A stretch of DNA of 64,000 nt, taken from the NCBI GenBank assembly GCA_964407665.1, contig CAYOWK010000008.1, forward strand, positions 1-64,000, given 5' to 3'. Made by a program: the position numbers and the translations under genes. The first letter of the stretch is position 1; every line of letters begins with the position of its first letter. Origin of the DNA: CAYOWK01 sp964407665. GTDB lineage: Bacteria; Pseudomonadota; Alphaproteobacteria; Caulobacterales; Hyphomonadaceae. Positions 17,450 to 28,099 of the stretch are shown one piece after another. A model generated the notes under the pieces. The model made no database searches and was not told the DNA's origin. It saw nothing but the letters and a program-made list of their open reading frames with translations.

Positions 17450-17787
17450 TTCGGGGTGTCCTTCTTCTTGCGGGCGAGATGAGCCTCCAGCTGATCGAGC
17501 CGGGTCTCCCAGGTTGCGATGTGCGAACGGATCCAGTCGTCGGCGCCGCGAAGCGCCCCGGGCGTGAGCGAGCAGGTCCGCACCCGCCCGGACTTCTCCG
17601 ACGAGACCAGCCCGCCGCGTTCGAGCGTGCGGATGTGCTTCAGCAGCGTCGGCAGCCCGATGTCGAACGGCTCGGCCAGCTCGCCGACCGTGGCGTCTCC
17701 CCGGCACAGCCGCGCAACAATCGCCCGCCGCGTCGGATCGGCCAGCGCCGCAAATGCAAAATCCAGCCGATGCTCAAGGTTTGCCAT
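17446..17787 (-). CDS. ArsR-family transcriptional regulator
   Basis: 113 residues with one winged helix-turn-helix (FAALADPTRRAIVARLCRGDATVGELAEPFDIGLPTLLKHIRTLERGGLVSSEKSG in pieces). It lacks the CxC metal site of ArsR/SmtB metal sensors, as is normal in the SRPBCC-linked group. It is first in a two-gene operon. A near-perfect palindrome 37 bases upstream is the likely autoregulatory site. Confidence 0.92.
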   Translation of the reverse strand: MANLEHRLDFAFAALADPTRRAIVARLCRGDATVGELAEPFDIGLPTLLKHIRTLERGGLVSSEKSGRVRTCSLTPGALRGADDWIRSHIATWETRLDQLEAHLARKKKDTPK

Positions 17788-17823
17788 TCGGCGAAGTAAC
17801 GCGAGCCGCGAGCGGGTGTCAAG

Positions 17824-17849
17824 AATAGTTTTCCAGGTGGAACACTATT
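17824..17849. promoter_or_regulatory. Operator of the ArsR-SRPBCC operon
   Basis: The left arm AATAGTTTTCCA (17824-17835) and right arm TGGAACACTATT (17838-17849) are inverted repeats with a single mismatch and a GG centre. The site lies 37 bases upstream of the arsR start codon, where a promoter would be. Confidence 0.65.
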
Positions 17850-18071
17850 GGGCCTGTGTCCAATTGCTTGGCCAAAACCCCCGCGGGGCGCATGGCGCCG
17901 AAGGCGGAGCTGCACCGTCCTGCGCCATCGACGGGAAGCTGCATGACTGCCTTCCGCCTTCCAGCGCCCAACGTCGCGGCAGACATTACCAACGGGGTGG
18001 ACGAGGCGCCGGAGTTGCCGAAGAACAGATGATCACGGCGCCATGCACCACGGTTGGGAGATGTTCGATCC

Positions 18072-19652
18072 ATGGAAGCCCGAAGCCTTGAGCAGGGGCG
18101 CACGACGCTCGATCCCCGTGTGGGGCCTGCTGTGACCGCAATTCTCGCGCGGGCGAATGCGGGACAGGGACTTCTTTCTGGCATGCCTTCAGATACCAGG
18201 GATTGGCCAGACGTGGGTTCAATCCTCGAAACTCACAATCCGCGTTGGGTTTCAAACCTTGTCGACCAGATCAGGCGGTCGACCGAAGAGGGTTGGCCCA
18301 AGTGGTCCCCCGGGAATCGCGCCGATGCCGCCGCTCGGTTGGTCCGTTCTGCGCTGAAGCTTGATGCCGACGCCGCCTATCCTCTCATGACAGTTTGGTC
18401 CGGCTATGCCCGAGAAGCTGCCATTCTCGGAATTGACGGCATCCCGGGTCCGTTTTGCCTCGCCATGCTGGTTCATCGGACCAACGACTGGGTTGAGACG
18501 GTGCGGACAGCAGCAGAGGCGAAGCTTACGTCCCTCAAAGGTTCGCTGAAGCCTCACACCATAGTGGGATGCGTCGAGTTCCTTTGGGAGTTTCATCGAT
18601 TTGGCCGCGCCCGCCACAGCGCTCGGCGCCTTGTAGTTGAACTCCTGGGGACGCCCGGAGTTTTGATTGAACTTGAAAGCGAGGCGTTGCGAGGGGCGAC
18701 AGATCGAAGTCTGCGGATATTCCGCAACTTGCTGCGAGGTACGAGCCTAGACGACAAGCTCGCATCGATCGCAACAACGAGTCCCCACCCTCGCATTCGA
18801 GCGACTGCAACCCGCGCCCTGTTGTCCGGCACATTCCAATGGGCTGGCGATGACGCACCGCAAGGGCGAACGCTGAATGTCGAACTTGATCGGGAAACCT
18901 TCGCGAGGGTCCAGTTGGATGATCGTTCCCCCGCTGTGCAACTCGCAGCACTGGAATACATAGCTACGCACTGCACGGGCTGGGTCGACTACCAGGAGCT
19001 GCTACTCCGTTTCGCGGATAACCGTCTGAGTGCGCTAGCCGAGATTGCGCGATGGGGACTCAACCAGGCCGGGTTTGACTGGGTCGAGCCGCTACGCGCC
19101 ATCTTTAAGCAGCAGGTCAAACCAAGCCCGCGACTTGCCGCTATTCTTGGAAAGTTCGGCACGCCTGAGGACGGCCTGGCGCTCTACGCCCTGGCCTCGA
19201 CCATGACAGATAATGCGGCGCTCCCCTATCTTGCCGCTGCTGCAGAGCAAAAGGTTAGTGCGGCGGTTGAGCGCCTCGCCGCGATAGCGATCCGGGATGC
19301 TGATGTCGCGCACGCGCGTCGCTCGTCGCGGATACTTTTTCGCTTGGGGGTCATCCTCGACACGCATGATCTCCAGGTCATTGCCGCCCGTGGAGACGAG
19401 TTTTTTGAGCGTGGCCTCGGCTGGCACTTCGGTAAAGTCGGTGTGACGGCTCAACTCAACATCCTCGCCCGTCTTGAGGCAGCCAAAGCCGACTTCAATG
19501 TGAGGGAGTGGTTTGCAACACCTCTCGCCAAGATCAATCGAGGGGCATTCGTTGTGAGTGACACTGAACTTGATGAACTCAACGTCCTCTTCCAGCGAGC
19601 CCCGAAGGTTCGCGCGTTCGCTCGGACGTTCCTTGGTTTGGGCAAGCGATGA
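18072..19652 (+). CDS. Large unrecognised protein, probably helical repeat
   Basis: 526 residues with no catalytic motif I recognise. It is almost entirely predicted helical. Recurrent patterns suggest HEAT/ARM-like repeats: SPHPRIRATATRALLSG, DRSPAVQLAALEYIATH, NRLSALAEIARWGLNQAG, SPRLAAILGKFGTPEDGLALYALAS. Signal peptide and transmembrane segments are absent, so it should be cytoplasmic. ATG 18072 has GGGAG 11 bases upstream; a TTG six codons earlier is possible. Base use is visibly less GC-rich than the neighbours, and the gene stands alone, both hinting at recent acquisition. It could be a scaffold or an immunity-type protein, but that is not shown. Confidence 0.7.
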   Translation: MEARSLEQGRTTLDPRVGPAVTAILARANAGQGLLSGMPSDTRDWPDVGSILETHNPRWVSNLVDQIRRSTEEGWPKWSPGNRADAAARLVRSALKLDADAAYPLMTVWSGYAREAAILGIDGIPGPFCLAMLVHRTNDWVETVRTAAEAKLTSLKGSLKPHTIVGCVEFLWEFHRFGRARHSARRLVVELLGTPGVLIELESEALRGATDRSLRIFRNLLRGTSLDDKLASIATTSPHPRIRATATRALLSGTFQWAGDDAPQGRTLNVELDRETFARVQLDDRSPAVQLAALEYIATHCTGWVDYQELLLRFADNRLSALAEIARWGLNQAGFDWVEPLRAIFKQQVKPSPRLAAILGKFGTPEDGLALYALASTMTDNAALPYLAAAAEQKVSAAVERLAAIAIRDADVAHARRSSRILFRLGVILDTHDLQVIAARGDEFFERGLGWHFGKVGVTAQLNILARLEAAKADFNVREWFATPLAKINRGAFVVSDTELDELNVLFQRAPKVRAFARTFLGLGKR

Positions 19653-19662
19653 AGCCTCGCCC

Positions 19663-20531
19663 CTACCGCTCCTCGGTCGCCCTCAGTGCAAACTGAACAT
19701 CGCCCAGCAGCATCTCGACGCGGCGGGCGTTGGCGCCCATGTCGCCGGTCGCCACGCGGCTGGCGGAGCGGGCGTCGATGCGTGCGCCGCTTCCCTCGGG
19801 CGTGATGCGAACGGCGAGGTCTGACTTCAGACCATACCAGCGGCTGATGTACACGCCCTCGACGCGGCCAGCGGCGGGGTCTGAGGTGATGTCCGTCCAG
19901 CCATTGCGCTTCGCCGCCTCGACGACCGCGCTGGTCGCCTCGGCCACGCTGACATTCACGGTCAGCGGTTTGAGCGCAAAGGCAGCCATCTGCGCCTCCG
20001 CGACGGACTGCCCGGACCACGGGCCCTGTCCCTCGCCAATGCGGGCGTCATCGGCGACCGGCGCAGAGCCGGGTCCGCGCGCAGCCAGCTGCGCCGGCGA
20101 GAACGCGACCGGCTGCGACCAGTCGGACTGTGCGTCCCAGACCGGCGGCAGGCTGTCGCGCTGCAGTTCGACCGCATAGATGCGGAACCCCGTCAGAAGC
20201 GACAGGACCAGGGCCGCGATGCCGATGATGACGCCCCGCCGCGGCGGGGCCAGCAGATGAGCGGCGATGGCGGCGAGCGCAAACAGGCTGGCTGCGACCG
20301 CCGACACCTTCGCCACACGGGCGAGTCCCCAGGCAGACGCGTCAAGGTCGAGCACGCCCAGCCGCCAGGCCAGCGGACCGAGCGCAATCAGGAGCGGCGC
20401 CGCCAGCGCCAGTGCGATGGCGACTGCCAGCGACCACCAGCGCGTGCGGCTCAGGCCGTTGCCTGTCCCGCCCGGCTCATCCGCGATCCCGTCCGGCCGG
20501 GTCAGGCCGGGGCCTGACCCGTCAGCGTTCG

Positions 20532-20535
<4 letters not shown>
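19663..20535 (-). CDS. DUF1499-family membrane protein
   Basis: 290 residues. Three transmembrane segments (about 33-55, 72-92, 98-118) precede a soluble DUF1499 domain (about 130-290) with the patterns PPVWDAQSDW, NGWTDITSDPAAGRVEGV, YGLKSDLAVRI and GARIDARSASRVATGDMG. The role of DUF1499 is unknown. Its ATG overlaps the stop of the acyl-CoA synthetase (ATGA), so the two are translated from one message, suggesting a link with lipid or envelope metabolism. It is convergent with the 18072 gene, 10 bases apart. Confidence 0.85.
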
Positions 20536-22352
<1,817 letters not shown>

Positions 22353-22440
22353 CAAATCCTCCCTGCGAGCGGCTATCGCGCCCCTCGGACGGACACTAAA
22401 CCTGACAGTGGCAAGCCGCAAACCGGCGAAGGGGGCAAAC

Positions 22441-23415
22441 ATGCGCATATTTCTGATCACAGCTCTGTTTTTTGTGACTTCCTGCGGGCAATCCAGCGAC
22501 CCAACGACAGCAGCCCGGACTGACCTTGCGGAAGAAATGGCCGCCAGCGGTCCGGCCGAGAGCGTAGCCCCGCCGCCAGCCAGCATCCCCGCCAAGCTCG
22601 CCGACCGCCTCAACTGCCTGCGCGACTCCCGCGCGACCCTCGTGATCGCCCACCGCGGCGGCCCGACCCGGGAGTTCCCCGAGAACGCCATCGAAACCCT
22701 CGACCGCTCGCTGAAAGCCGGCATACGGGTCATGGAGGTCGATATCGCCACGTCCAGCGACGGCGTCCTCTTCCTGATGCATGACGACACCCTCGAGCGG
22801 ACCACCACGGGCGAGGGCGAGGTCGGTGATCTGGGCTGGGACCTGATCCGGGACGTCAACCTGCGCACCTATTCCGAGGAGACCGGCTTCAAGCCGCCCA
22901 CCCTCGCGCAGGCGCTTGAGTGGGCGGTCGCCAACAACGCCCTGCTGGAACTGGATCGCAAGCGTTCGACCGACTTCCGGGCCGTTGTCGCCGCGGTGCG
23001 GGCCGCGAAAGCCGAGAACAACGTCATCCTGATCACCTACACCGACGAGCAGGCCGCCGAGATGCACAAGCTGGCGCCCGATCTGGTCATCACCGCCACG
23101 ATCGACAGTCTCGAGCGGCTCGACGCCCTGCTCGCCTCCGGCGTCAACGCCGAGACCCTTGTGGCCTGGACCGGTACGTCCAGCCCCGACCCCGCCCTCT
23201 GGCAGGCGCTGGCCACACGCGGAATCGAATCGTCCTTCGGAACGGTAGGCGCGCGGGGCACGAAGCTCGATGACGTCTACTGGGAAGACCGGGACGCCTC
23301 GGAATACCGCAAGCTCGCCTCTGACGGCGCCAGTTTCGTCGTCACCGGCGTCTCCGACCGCGTCGCGCGCGAACTGGCCGAACCCGTCCAGCGGGCGGCG
23401 TCCTGCGGTCTCTGA
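22441..23415 (+). CDS. Glycerophosphodiester phosphodiesterase family lipoprotein
   Basis: 324 residues. A lipoprotein signal ends in FVTSC (Cys15). The GDPD TIM barrel follows, with His71-Arg72 (AHRGG), Glu81-Asn82, Glu99 and Asp101 (VMEVDIATSSDG) and His114 (LMHDDTLERTT), the full catalytic set. It would cleave glycerophosphodiesters such as deacylated phospholipid head groups in the periplasm. A proline-rich linker (36-50) follows the lipid anchor. Confidence 0.9.
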   Translation: MRIFLITALFFVTSCGQSSDPTTAARTDLAEEMAASGPAESVAPPPASIPAKLADRLNCLRDSRATLVIAHRGGPTREFPENAIETLDRSLKAGIRVMEVDIATSSDGVLFLMHDDTLERTTTGEGEVGDLGWDLIRDVNLRTYSEETGFKPPTLAQALEWAVANNALLELDRKRSTDFRAVVAAVRAAKAENNVILITYTDEQAAEMHKLAPDLVITATIDSLERLDALLASGVNAETLVAWTGTSSPDPALWQALATRGIESSFGTVGARGTKLDDVYWEDRDASEYRKLASDGASFVVTGVSDRVARELAEPVQRAASCGL

Positions 23416-23944
23416 CCTGGGACGCCGTCACCGCCCGTTAACCAACGCATTCCCCAACGGCGCCTGAATTCCCGGCTCAGGTCCGGGGACTTTCGCGTCT
23501 GCAGCGAATCTGCCGGGCGAAGCGCCTTCGCTTGCGCGAAAAGGCGCCGCGTTTGCGAGCATCACACCGGCTGCAACAAACGGATGGACACTGTTACTGC
23601 GAACTGGACGCATTGTTAGCTTTTTTCTCTCGACGCGGGACGCCGCGCGTGGATATGGAAAATGATCGTCCGTTTTTCGGGCGGCAGCACCGGGGGGTGA
23701 TTGACCCTCCTGCCGACAGTCCGGCCCGTTCCATGCAGGCCGGGTTGGACACAGGATGGGAATTGAGCCGGATATCGTTCCGGCGCGCGGCCAGGCTCAA
23801 CGTGGCACAAGACCTGCTCTGGTCGTTTGGAATTGAATTGGGGCGTAGCGTTCGTGAAACGCGCCCCGTCTTGGGACCTGTTCCGCCGGACCCTCCGGAT
23901 GGATGCAGCTCCCGGAAACAAGGGCAGAAGTGGGACAGTCTTCC
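23416..23944. other. Long intergenic/leader region before pckG
   Basis: 529 bases without a convincing gene. Near its right end, GGGGCG (23840-23845) pairs with CGCCCC (23862-23867) and continues as CGTT/AACG with a 3-base bulge, giving a stable hairpin about 80 bases upstream of pckG. CCGGACCCTCCGG follows. A leader with a regulatory structure is possible. Nothing else stands out. Confidence 0.4.
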
Positions 23945-25810
23945 ATGCACATGACAGACACGGCGACGGCGCTGAAGGGCGCTGCGGATCGCACGGAATC
24001 GACCATTCCCGGCCTCGACGCCGCCCCGACCGGGCACGTCCGGCTGATCGACTGGGTCAAGTCGATCGCCGCCCTCACCAAGCCCGACAAGGTCGTCTGG
24101 TGCGATGGCAGCCAGGCCGAGTGGGACCGTCTCACGGCTGAACTCGTCGCCCAGGGCACGCTGAAGCGCCTCAACGCCGAAAAGCGCCCCAACTCCTTCT
24201 ATGCCGCGTCCGACCCGAAAGACGTCGCCCGCGTCGAAAGCCGCACCTTCATCTGCTCCGAGAAGGAAGAAGACGCCGGCCCGACCAACAACTGGAAGGC
24301 GCCCGCCGAGATGCGCGCCCTCCTCAACCCGATCTTTGACGGCGCCATGAAGGGCCGCACGATGTACGTCGTGCCCTTCTGCATGGGCCCGCTGAACTCG
24401 AACATTTCCCAGCTCGGCGTTGAAGTCACCGACAGCCCGTACGTCGTGCTCTCGATGCGCGTCATGACCCGCATGGGCCGCGGCGCCCTCGACATGATGG
24501 GCGATGACGGCTTCTTCGTTCCGGCCGTCCACACCGTTGGCGCGCCCCTGGCCCCGGGCCAGAAGGACGTCGCCTGGCCCTGCAACGACGAGAAATACAT
24601 CGTCCACTATCCCGAGACCCGCGAGATCTGGTCGTACGGCTCGGGCTACGGCGGCAACGCGCTTCTTGGCAAGAAGTGCTATGCATTGCGCATCGCCTCG
24701 GTCATGGCGCGTGACGCCGGCTGGCTCGCCGAGCACATGCTCATCCTCAAGCTCACGTCCCCCAAAGGCGCCGTGAAGTTTGTCGCGGCGGCGTTCCCGT
24801 CGGCCTGCGGCAAGACCAACCTCGCCATGCTCGAACCGACGCTGGAAGGCTGGAAGGCTGAGACCATCGGCGACGACATCGCCTGGATGCGCTTCGGCCC
24901 CGATGGCCGCATGTACGCCATCAACCCGGAAGCCGGCTTCTTCGGCGTTGCCCCTGGCACGTCGGCGACCACCAACAAGAACGCGCTCGACAGCTGCGCG
25001 AAGAACACCATCTTCACCAACGTTGCGCTCACCCCCGACGGCGACGTCTGGTGGGAAGGCATGACCAAGACCCCCCCGGCGAACCTGACCGACTGGCGCG
25101 GGCGCGCCTGGTCGCCCGAGATGGGTGAACCGGCCGCTCACCCCAACGCCCGCTTCGCCTGCCCGGCCGAGCAGTGCCCGGCTATCGCCGACGAGTGGCA
25201 GGACCCGGCCGGCGTGCCGATCTCGGCCATCCTGTTCGGCGGCCGCCGCGCCTCCGCGGTTCCGCTGGTCAATGAATCCTTCGACTGGGAGCACGGCGTC
25301 TTCATGGGCGCGACCGTCGCCTCAGAGGGCACCGCCGCCGCCGAGAACAAGGTCGGCGAACTCCGCCGCGACCCGTTCGCCATGCTGCCGTTCTGCGGCT
25401 ACAACATGGGCGACTACTTCCAGCACTGGCTGAACATCGGCGCCAACGCGCCGGACAAGGCCAAGCTGCCGAAGATCTTCTTCGTGAACTGGTTCCGCAA
25501 GGACGAGAACGGCAAGTTCGTCTGGCCGGGCTTTGGCGAGAACACCCGCGTCCTGAAATGGATCGTGGAGCGTCTTGAAGGCGAAGCCGAAGCGATCAAG
25601 ACCGAGATCGGCATGCTGCCGGCCAAGTCCGCCATCGACGTCTCGGGCCTCGGACTCACGGACGCCCAGCTCGACCTGCTGCTGACCGTCAACAAGGACG
25701 TCTGGCGCGAGGAAGCCTCGCTGATCCCGGCCTTCTTCGAGAAGTTCGGCGAGCACACCCCCAAAGCCCTCTGGGACCAGCACGCAGCCCTCACCAGCCG
25801 CCTGGCGTAA
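23945..25810 (+). CDS. pckG: Phosphoenolpyruvate carboxykinase (GTP)
   Basis: 621-residue GTP-dependent PEPCK, converting oxaloacetate and GTP to PEP, GDP and CO2 for gluconeogenesis. The kinase-1a loop AFPSACGKTNLAML contains the family's reactive Cys288. WCDGS near the N-terminus and the metal-binding FCMGPL..YVVLSMRVMTRMG region also match the GTP enzyme, not the ATP-dependent PckA. ATG 23945 or 23951 are both plausible starts. A perfect terminator follows 74 bases after the stop. Confidence 0.95.
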   Translation: MHMTDTATALKGAADRTESTIPGLDAAPTGHVRLIDWVKSIAALTKPDKVVWCDGSQAEWDRLTAELVAQGTLKRLNAEKRPNSFYAASDPKDVARVESRTFICSEKEEDAGPTNNWKAPAEMRALLNPIFDGAMKGRTMYVVPFCMGPLNSNISQLGVEVTDSPYVVLSMRVMTRMGRGALDMMGDDGFFVPAVHTVGAPLAPGQKDVAWPCNDEKYIVHYPETREIWSYGSGYGGNALLGKKCYALRIASVMARDAGWLAEHMLILKLTSPKGAVKFVAAAFPSACGKTNLAMLEPTLEGWKAETIGDDIAWMRFGPDGRMYAINPEAGFFGVAPGTSATTNKNALDSCAKNTIFTNVALTPDGDVWWEGMTKTPPANLTDWRGRAWSPEMGEPAAHPNARFACPAEQCPAIADEWQDPAGVPISAILFGGRRASAVPLVNESFDWEHGVFMGATVASEGTAAAENKVGELRRDPFAMLPFCGYNMGDYFQHWLNIGANAPDKAKLPKIFFVNWFRKDENGKFVWPGFGENTRVLKWIVERLEGEAEAIKTEIGMLPAKSAIDVSGLGLTDAQLDLLLTVNKDVWREEASLIPAFFEKFGEHTPKALWDQHAALTSRLA

Positions 25811-25820
25811 GCAGGCTGGC

Positions 25821-25856
25821 TCATCCTGAGCAGCCGCGTAGCGGCGTGTCGAAGGG
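25821..25856. repeat. REP-like palindrome (TCATCCTGAG...TCGAAGG type)
   Basis: TCATCCTGAG, an inner CAGCCGC-GTA-GCGGCGTG hairpin and TCGAAGGG make a short imperfect palindrome. A second member in the opposite orientation is at 37710-37750. Confidence 0.6.
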
Positions 25857-25883
25857 GAAGGAAGAGCCTCCATCATCACCATC

Positions 25884-25910
25884 AGGCCCGGCGGAAACGC
25901 CGGGCCTTTT
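25884..25910 (+). terminator. Rho-independent terminator of pckG
   Basis: A perfect 10-bp stem AGGCCCGGCG/CGCCGGGCCT closes a GAAA tetraloop and is followed by TTT. Confidence 0.9.
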
Positions 25911-26518
25911 GCTTTGGCGCAGGCCTTGGCTGTGGGACAGCCGATGCTCCTTTCCCACACCCCGGCGCCGCCTCTGGATACGGACAGCTTGCTGTCCGTG
26001 TTTCCCGCGCATGCGGGAATCCAGACTTAACGACCTGACCCGAGGCACAATTTTCAAAGTGTGGATCCTCATGTTTGCGTGGATCACGGCCCTTTGGGCT
26101 GTTTCCGGTATGCGGGAAAACGACCTCCAGATCCGACCGGGTCCAAACCCAGCGCAATCTCCCCTCGCGCCTGTCATGGGAGGGTTCGGTAGCGCTCCGA
26201 AGCCATACGAACGACAGGCGCCGGTCGGCGTGGGTGAGGAGTGGTGAGCGTAGCGAACGAAACGCGATGAGCGTTTCGAACGACGAACGCCCGAAGCGCA
26301 AGCGAAGGGCGGGAGGGCGCCCGCCACACCTCATGAAAATCTGGCTCCGGGTATGGAACCGGAGCGTCCAGAGGGATCGGAAGCCCTCTGCACGAGCGGT
26401 CCGGGATGTGGGAGTGGGTCTAAATACCGGGCGTGTCGCTCCGGCCTTCGCTTCGGCAAGGCGGGAGGACGGGACTACGGTCAAATCCTATCCTCACACC
26501 GGTCAGCAACCGATCTGC
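25911..26518. other. Repeat-rich gap upstream of the second structured repeat
   Basis: No convincing gene. It holds several hairpins: CGGACAGC-TT-GCTGTCCG (25981-25998), TTTCCCGC-GCAT-GCGGGAA (26001-26019) and CGAAACGC-GATGA-GCGTTTCG (26258-26278). Reading frames are open by chance because of the composition. It has the look of a landing zone for small palindromic repeats. Confidence 0.5.
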
Positions 26519-26646
26519 GGGGCGCGTGGGAACACGCATCCGGCCAGCGCAAGCTGGCATTGTACTAACAAGGCGCGTTTCCACGCGCCCCGGCCTCCCG
26601 TTTGGGAGGGGAGCTACAGCATCACGGACGGTCCGGGGGCCGGTCC
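26519..26646 (+). repeat. Structured dispersed repeat, copy 2
   Basis: The outer stem GGGGCGCGTGG pairs with CCACGCGCCCC over 11 bp. The inner hairpin is CCAGC-GCAA-GCTGG, one pair shorter than in copy 1. The next hairpin CCTCCC-GTTT-GGGAGG is perfect here. The conserved ACAGCATCACGGACGG block and the GGACGG..CCGGTCC helix follow. Compared with copies 1 and 3 the flank left of the outer stem is unrelated, which defines the left edge. Confidence 0.75.
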
Positions 26647-26689
26647 GAAGGAGGGCCCACGAACAATGAAGTTTCAGGCGCGAAGCGCC

Positions 26690-26843
26690 ACCTCCCCCGA
26701 GCGGGGGAGGTCGGACCCGAAGGGACCGGGTGGGGGTAACGGTGGTTGCCCCACGTGCAGCCGCCTGTGAGAGAGGAAAGACCGCGCCCCCCTCGGTCGC
26801 GGCTTACGCCACGCCCGTCCCCCCCGCTCGGGGGGGGACGGGC
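26690..26843. repeat. Pair of G/C-tract palindromes
   Basis: The first palindrome (26690-26711) pairs ACCTCCCCC with GGGGGAGGT. The second (26813-26843) pairs GCCCGTCCCCCCC with GGGGGGGACGGGC around a 5-base loop. They sit between structured repeat 2 and the acetyltransferase gene. The long G/C tracts could block polymerases or mark REP-type elements. Confidence 0.55.
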
Positions 26844-26966
26844 AGCTTCGCCGCCTGCTCGCTATTGGCCGTTCAAAATCTAGCAGCCCCGAACCCAAAC
26901 AAAGCCCTCCTGCCCCCCCCAATCACCCCGCTGTCGCTCACGCGCGGCTTCCGTTACGCTCTCCTC

Positions 26967-27434
26967 ATGTCCCCTGTCCTGATGCGTCGATCCCTTGCCC
27001 AGCAGCCGCCCGCGCCGAAATGGCCGCCGGGCGTCCGCTTCGGGCTGTTCGGCGAAAGCGAGGCCCTGTCCGTCCACCAGCTATTCACCCGCAGCTACGC
27101 CAACGGCGAGGGCTGGGTGGGCGACTTCGAGGGCTGGTGGCGCAACCTGATCACGGACCGCGAATACGAGCCTGGTCTCTGCTTCGCCGCCTATGGTCCC
27201 GACCGCCGCGTCATCGCCGCCGCGCAGTGCTGGTCCGCCGCCTACATCAAGGACTTCGCCGTCGATCCCGCCTGGCGCCGCAAGGGCCTCGGCATGGCGC
27301 TGCTCAACCAGTGCTTCACAGCCTTCTGGGCCCGCAACGCGCCGCTCGCCATGCTGAAAGTGGAAGACACCAACCGCCCCGCCCGCAGCCTCTACCTGAA
27401 AGCCGGCATGATCGAGATCCCGGACTTGAGCTGA
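26967..27434 (+). CDS. GNAT-family N-acetyltransferase
   Basis: 155 residues. The GNAT acetyl-CoA motif is present as IKDFAVDPAWRRKGLGMALLNQC (motif A), followed by LKVEDTNRPARSLYLKAGM (motif B). The open frame extends upstream through repeats, but ATG 26967 is the first start after them; ATG 26982 is also possible. Substrate unknown. Its last 22 bases, including the stop, are duplicated exactly at 28075-28096. Confidence 0.85.
   Translation: MSPVLMRRSLAQQPPAPKWPPGVRFGLFGESEALSVHQLFTRSYANGEGWVGDFEGWWRNLITDREYEPGLCFAAYGPDRRVIAAAQCWSAAYIKDFAVDPAWRRKGLGMALLNQCFTAFWARNAPLAMLKVEDTNRPARSLYLKAGMIEIPDLS
27413..27434 (+). repeat. 22-bp direct repeat, left copy
   Basis: The 3' end of the acetyltransferase gene (starting CGAGATCCCGG and ending at its TGA) is identical to 28075-28096. 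The pair brackets the 27447-27995 gene. Confidence 0.85.
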
Positions 27435-27446
27435 GCGCCAGAGCTT

Positions 27447-27995
27447 CTAGGGTGTCGCCCAACCCCGTCTGGCCGCCAGCTTCAGAAATCTCCGCGCCAG
27501 GAAACCGCGCGCAAAAATGGCGAGGTTCCCGACGATGACCAGCAGTATGGCGGTGTCAGTTGAGTCCGCTCCATCCGCAACTGCCAACAGCCATATCGCC
27601 CAGAACCAGAGCCCGCCGATCAGAAGTAGCCCGCCGAAATCGATCGCGTCCACAGCTAGTCGCCAGATCAGAGGTGGCGGGGGCGCTGCTCCAACATTCG
27701 AGCGCAGGCGTCGCCATCCTTCAAGGCGCCGCATCCAAGAGCCAGCCGAGCAAGCAGCGAAGAACCCCAAACCGGCGATCCACAGCTCTCGCTTGGACAA
27801 CCATCCCTGCTGCAAAACCCAAAGACCGGTCAGAATGACCGCCGCCAACATCAAAATGGGCAGAACAAACTCGCGTCCCATCGTTTTGAGTGAGCCTTGG
27901 GCCTCCAACTCCTGCCGACGCTCAGGCGTCACGCCGGGCGCGTTGAGCACGGCCCCGTTCGGTCCGAATTCCGGAGTGAAATTTTTCTCAGCCAT
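27447..27995 (-). CDS. Unknown four-helix membrane protein
   Basis: 182 residues with no recognised family. A polar N-terminus (MAEKNFTPEFGPNGAVLNAPGVTPERRQELEAQG) is followed by four hydrophobic segments: FVLPILMLAAVILTGLWVL, LWIAGLGFFAACSAG, FGGLLLIGGLWFWAIWLL and TAILLVIVGNLAIFARGF. The middle PPPPLIWRLAVDAIDF resembles APPLVWRVLLDLTHF of the neighbouring gene, so the two look like diverged paralogues. Flanked by the 22-bp direct repeat. Start ATG 27995 is the first after non-protein-like sequence. Confidence 0.65.
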   Translation of the reverse strand: MAEKNFTPEFGPNGAVLNAPGVTPERRQELEAQGSLKTMGREFVLPILMLAAVILTGLWVLQQGWLSKRELWIAGLGFFAACSAGSWMRRLEGWRRLRSNVGAAPPPPLIWRLAVDAIDFGGLLLIGGLWFWAIWLLAVADGADSTDTAILLVIVGNLAIFARGFLARRFLKLAARRGWATP

Positions 27996-28074
27996 TTTCC
28001 CAACCCGGCTGCGCAAAGTCCGACTGAAAGCTAACAGCAACTGGATGACAAAACCATCGCAGATACCGCGACTT

Positions 28075-28096
28075 CGAGATCCCGGACTTGAGCTGA
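28075..28096 (+). repeat. 22-bp direct repeat, right copy
   Basis: Exact copy of 27413-27434 in a non-coding position, 4 bases from the stop of the 28100 gene. It looks like a remnant left by a tandem duplication or a duplicated target. Confidence 0.85.
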
Positions 28097-28099
28097 CGA

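Noticed and set aside
23594..25294. 566-codon minus-strand frame opposite pckG
   Set aside because: No motif and antisense to a complete PEP carboxykinase.
26666..26770. 34-codon frame after structured repeat copy 2
   Set aside because: An AGGAGGG sits upstream, but the product translates a G/C palindrome and has no equivalent after copies 1 and 3.
25821..26843. CRISPR array
   Set aside because: Several hairpins are close together, but they differ from one another and are not regularly spaced identical repeats.
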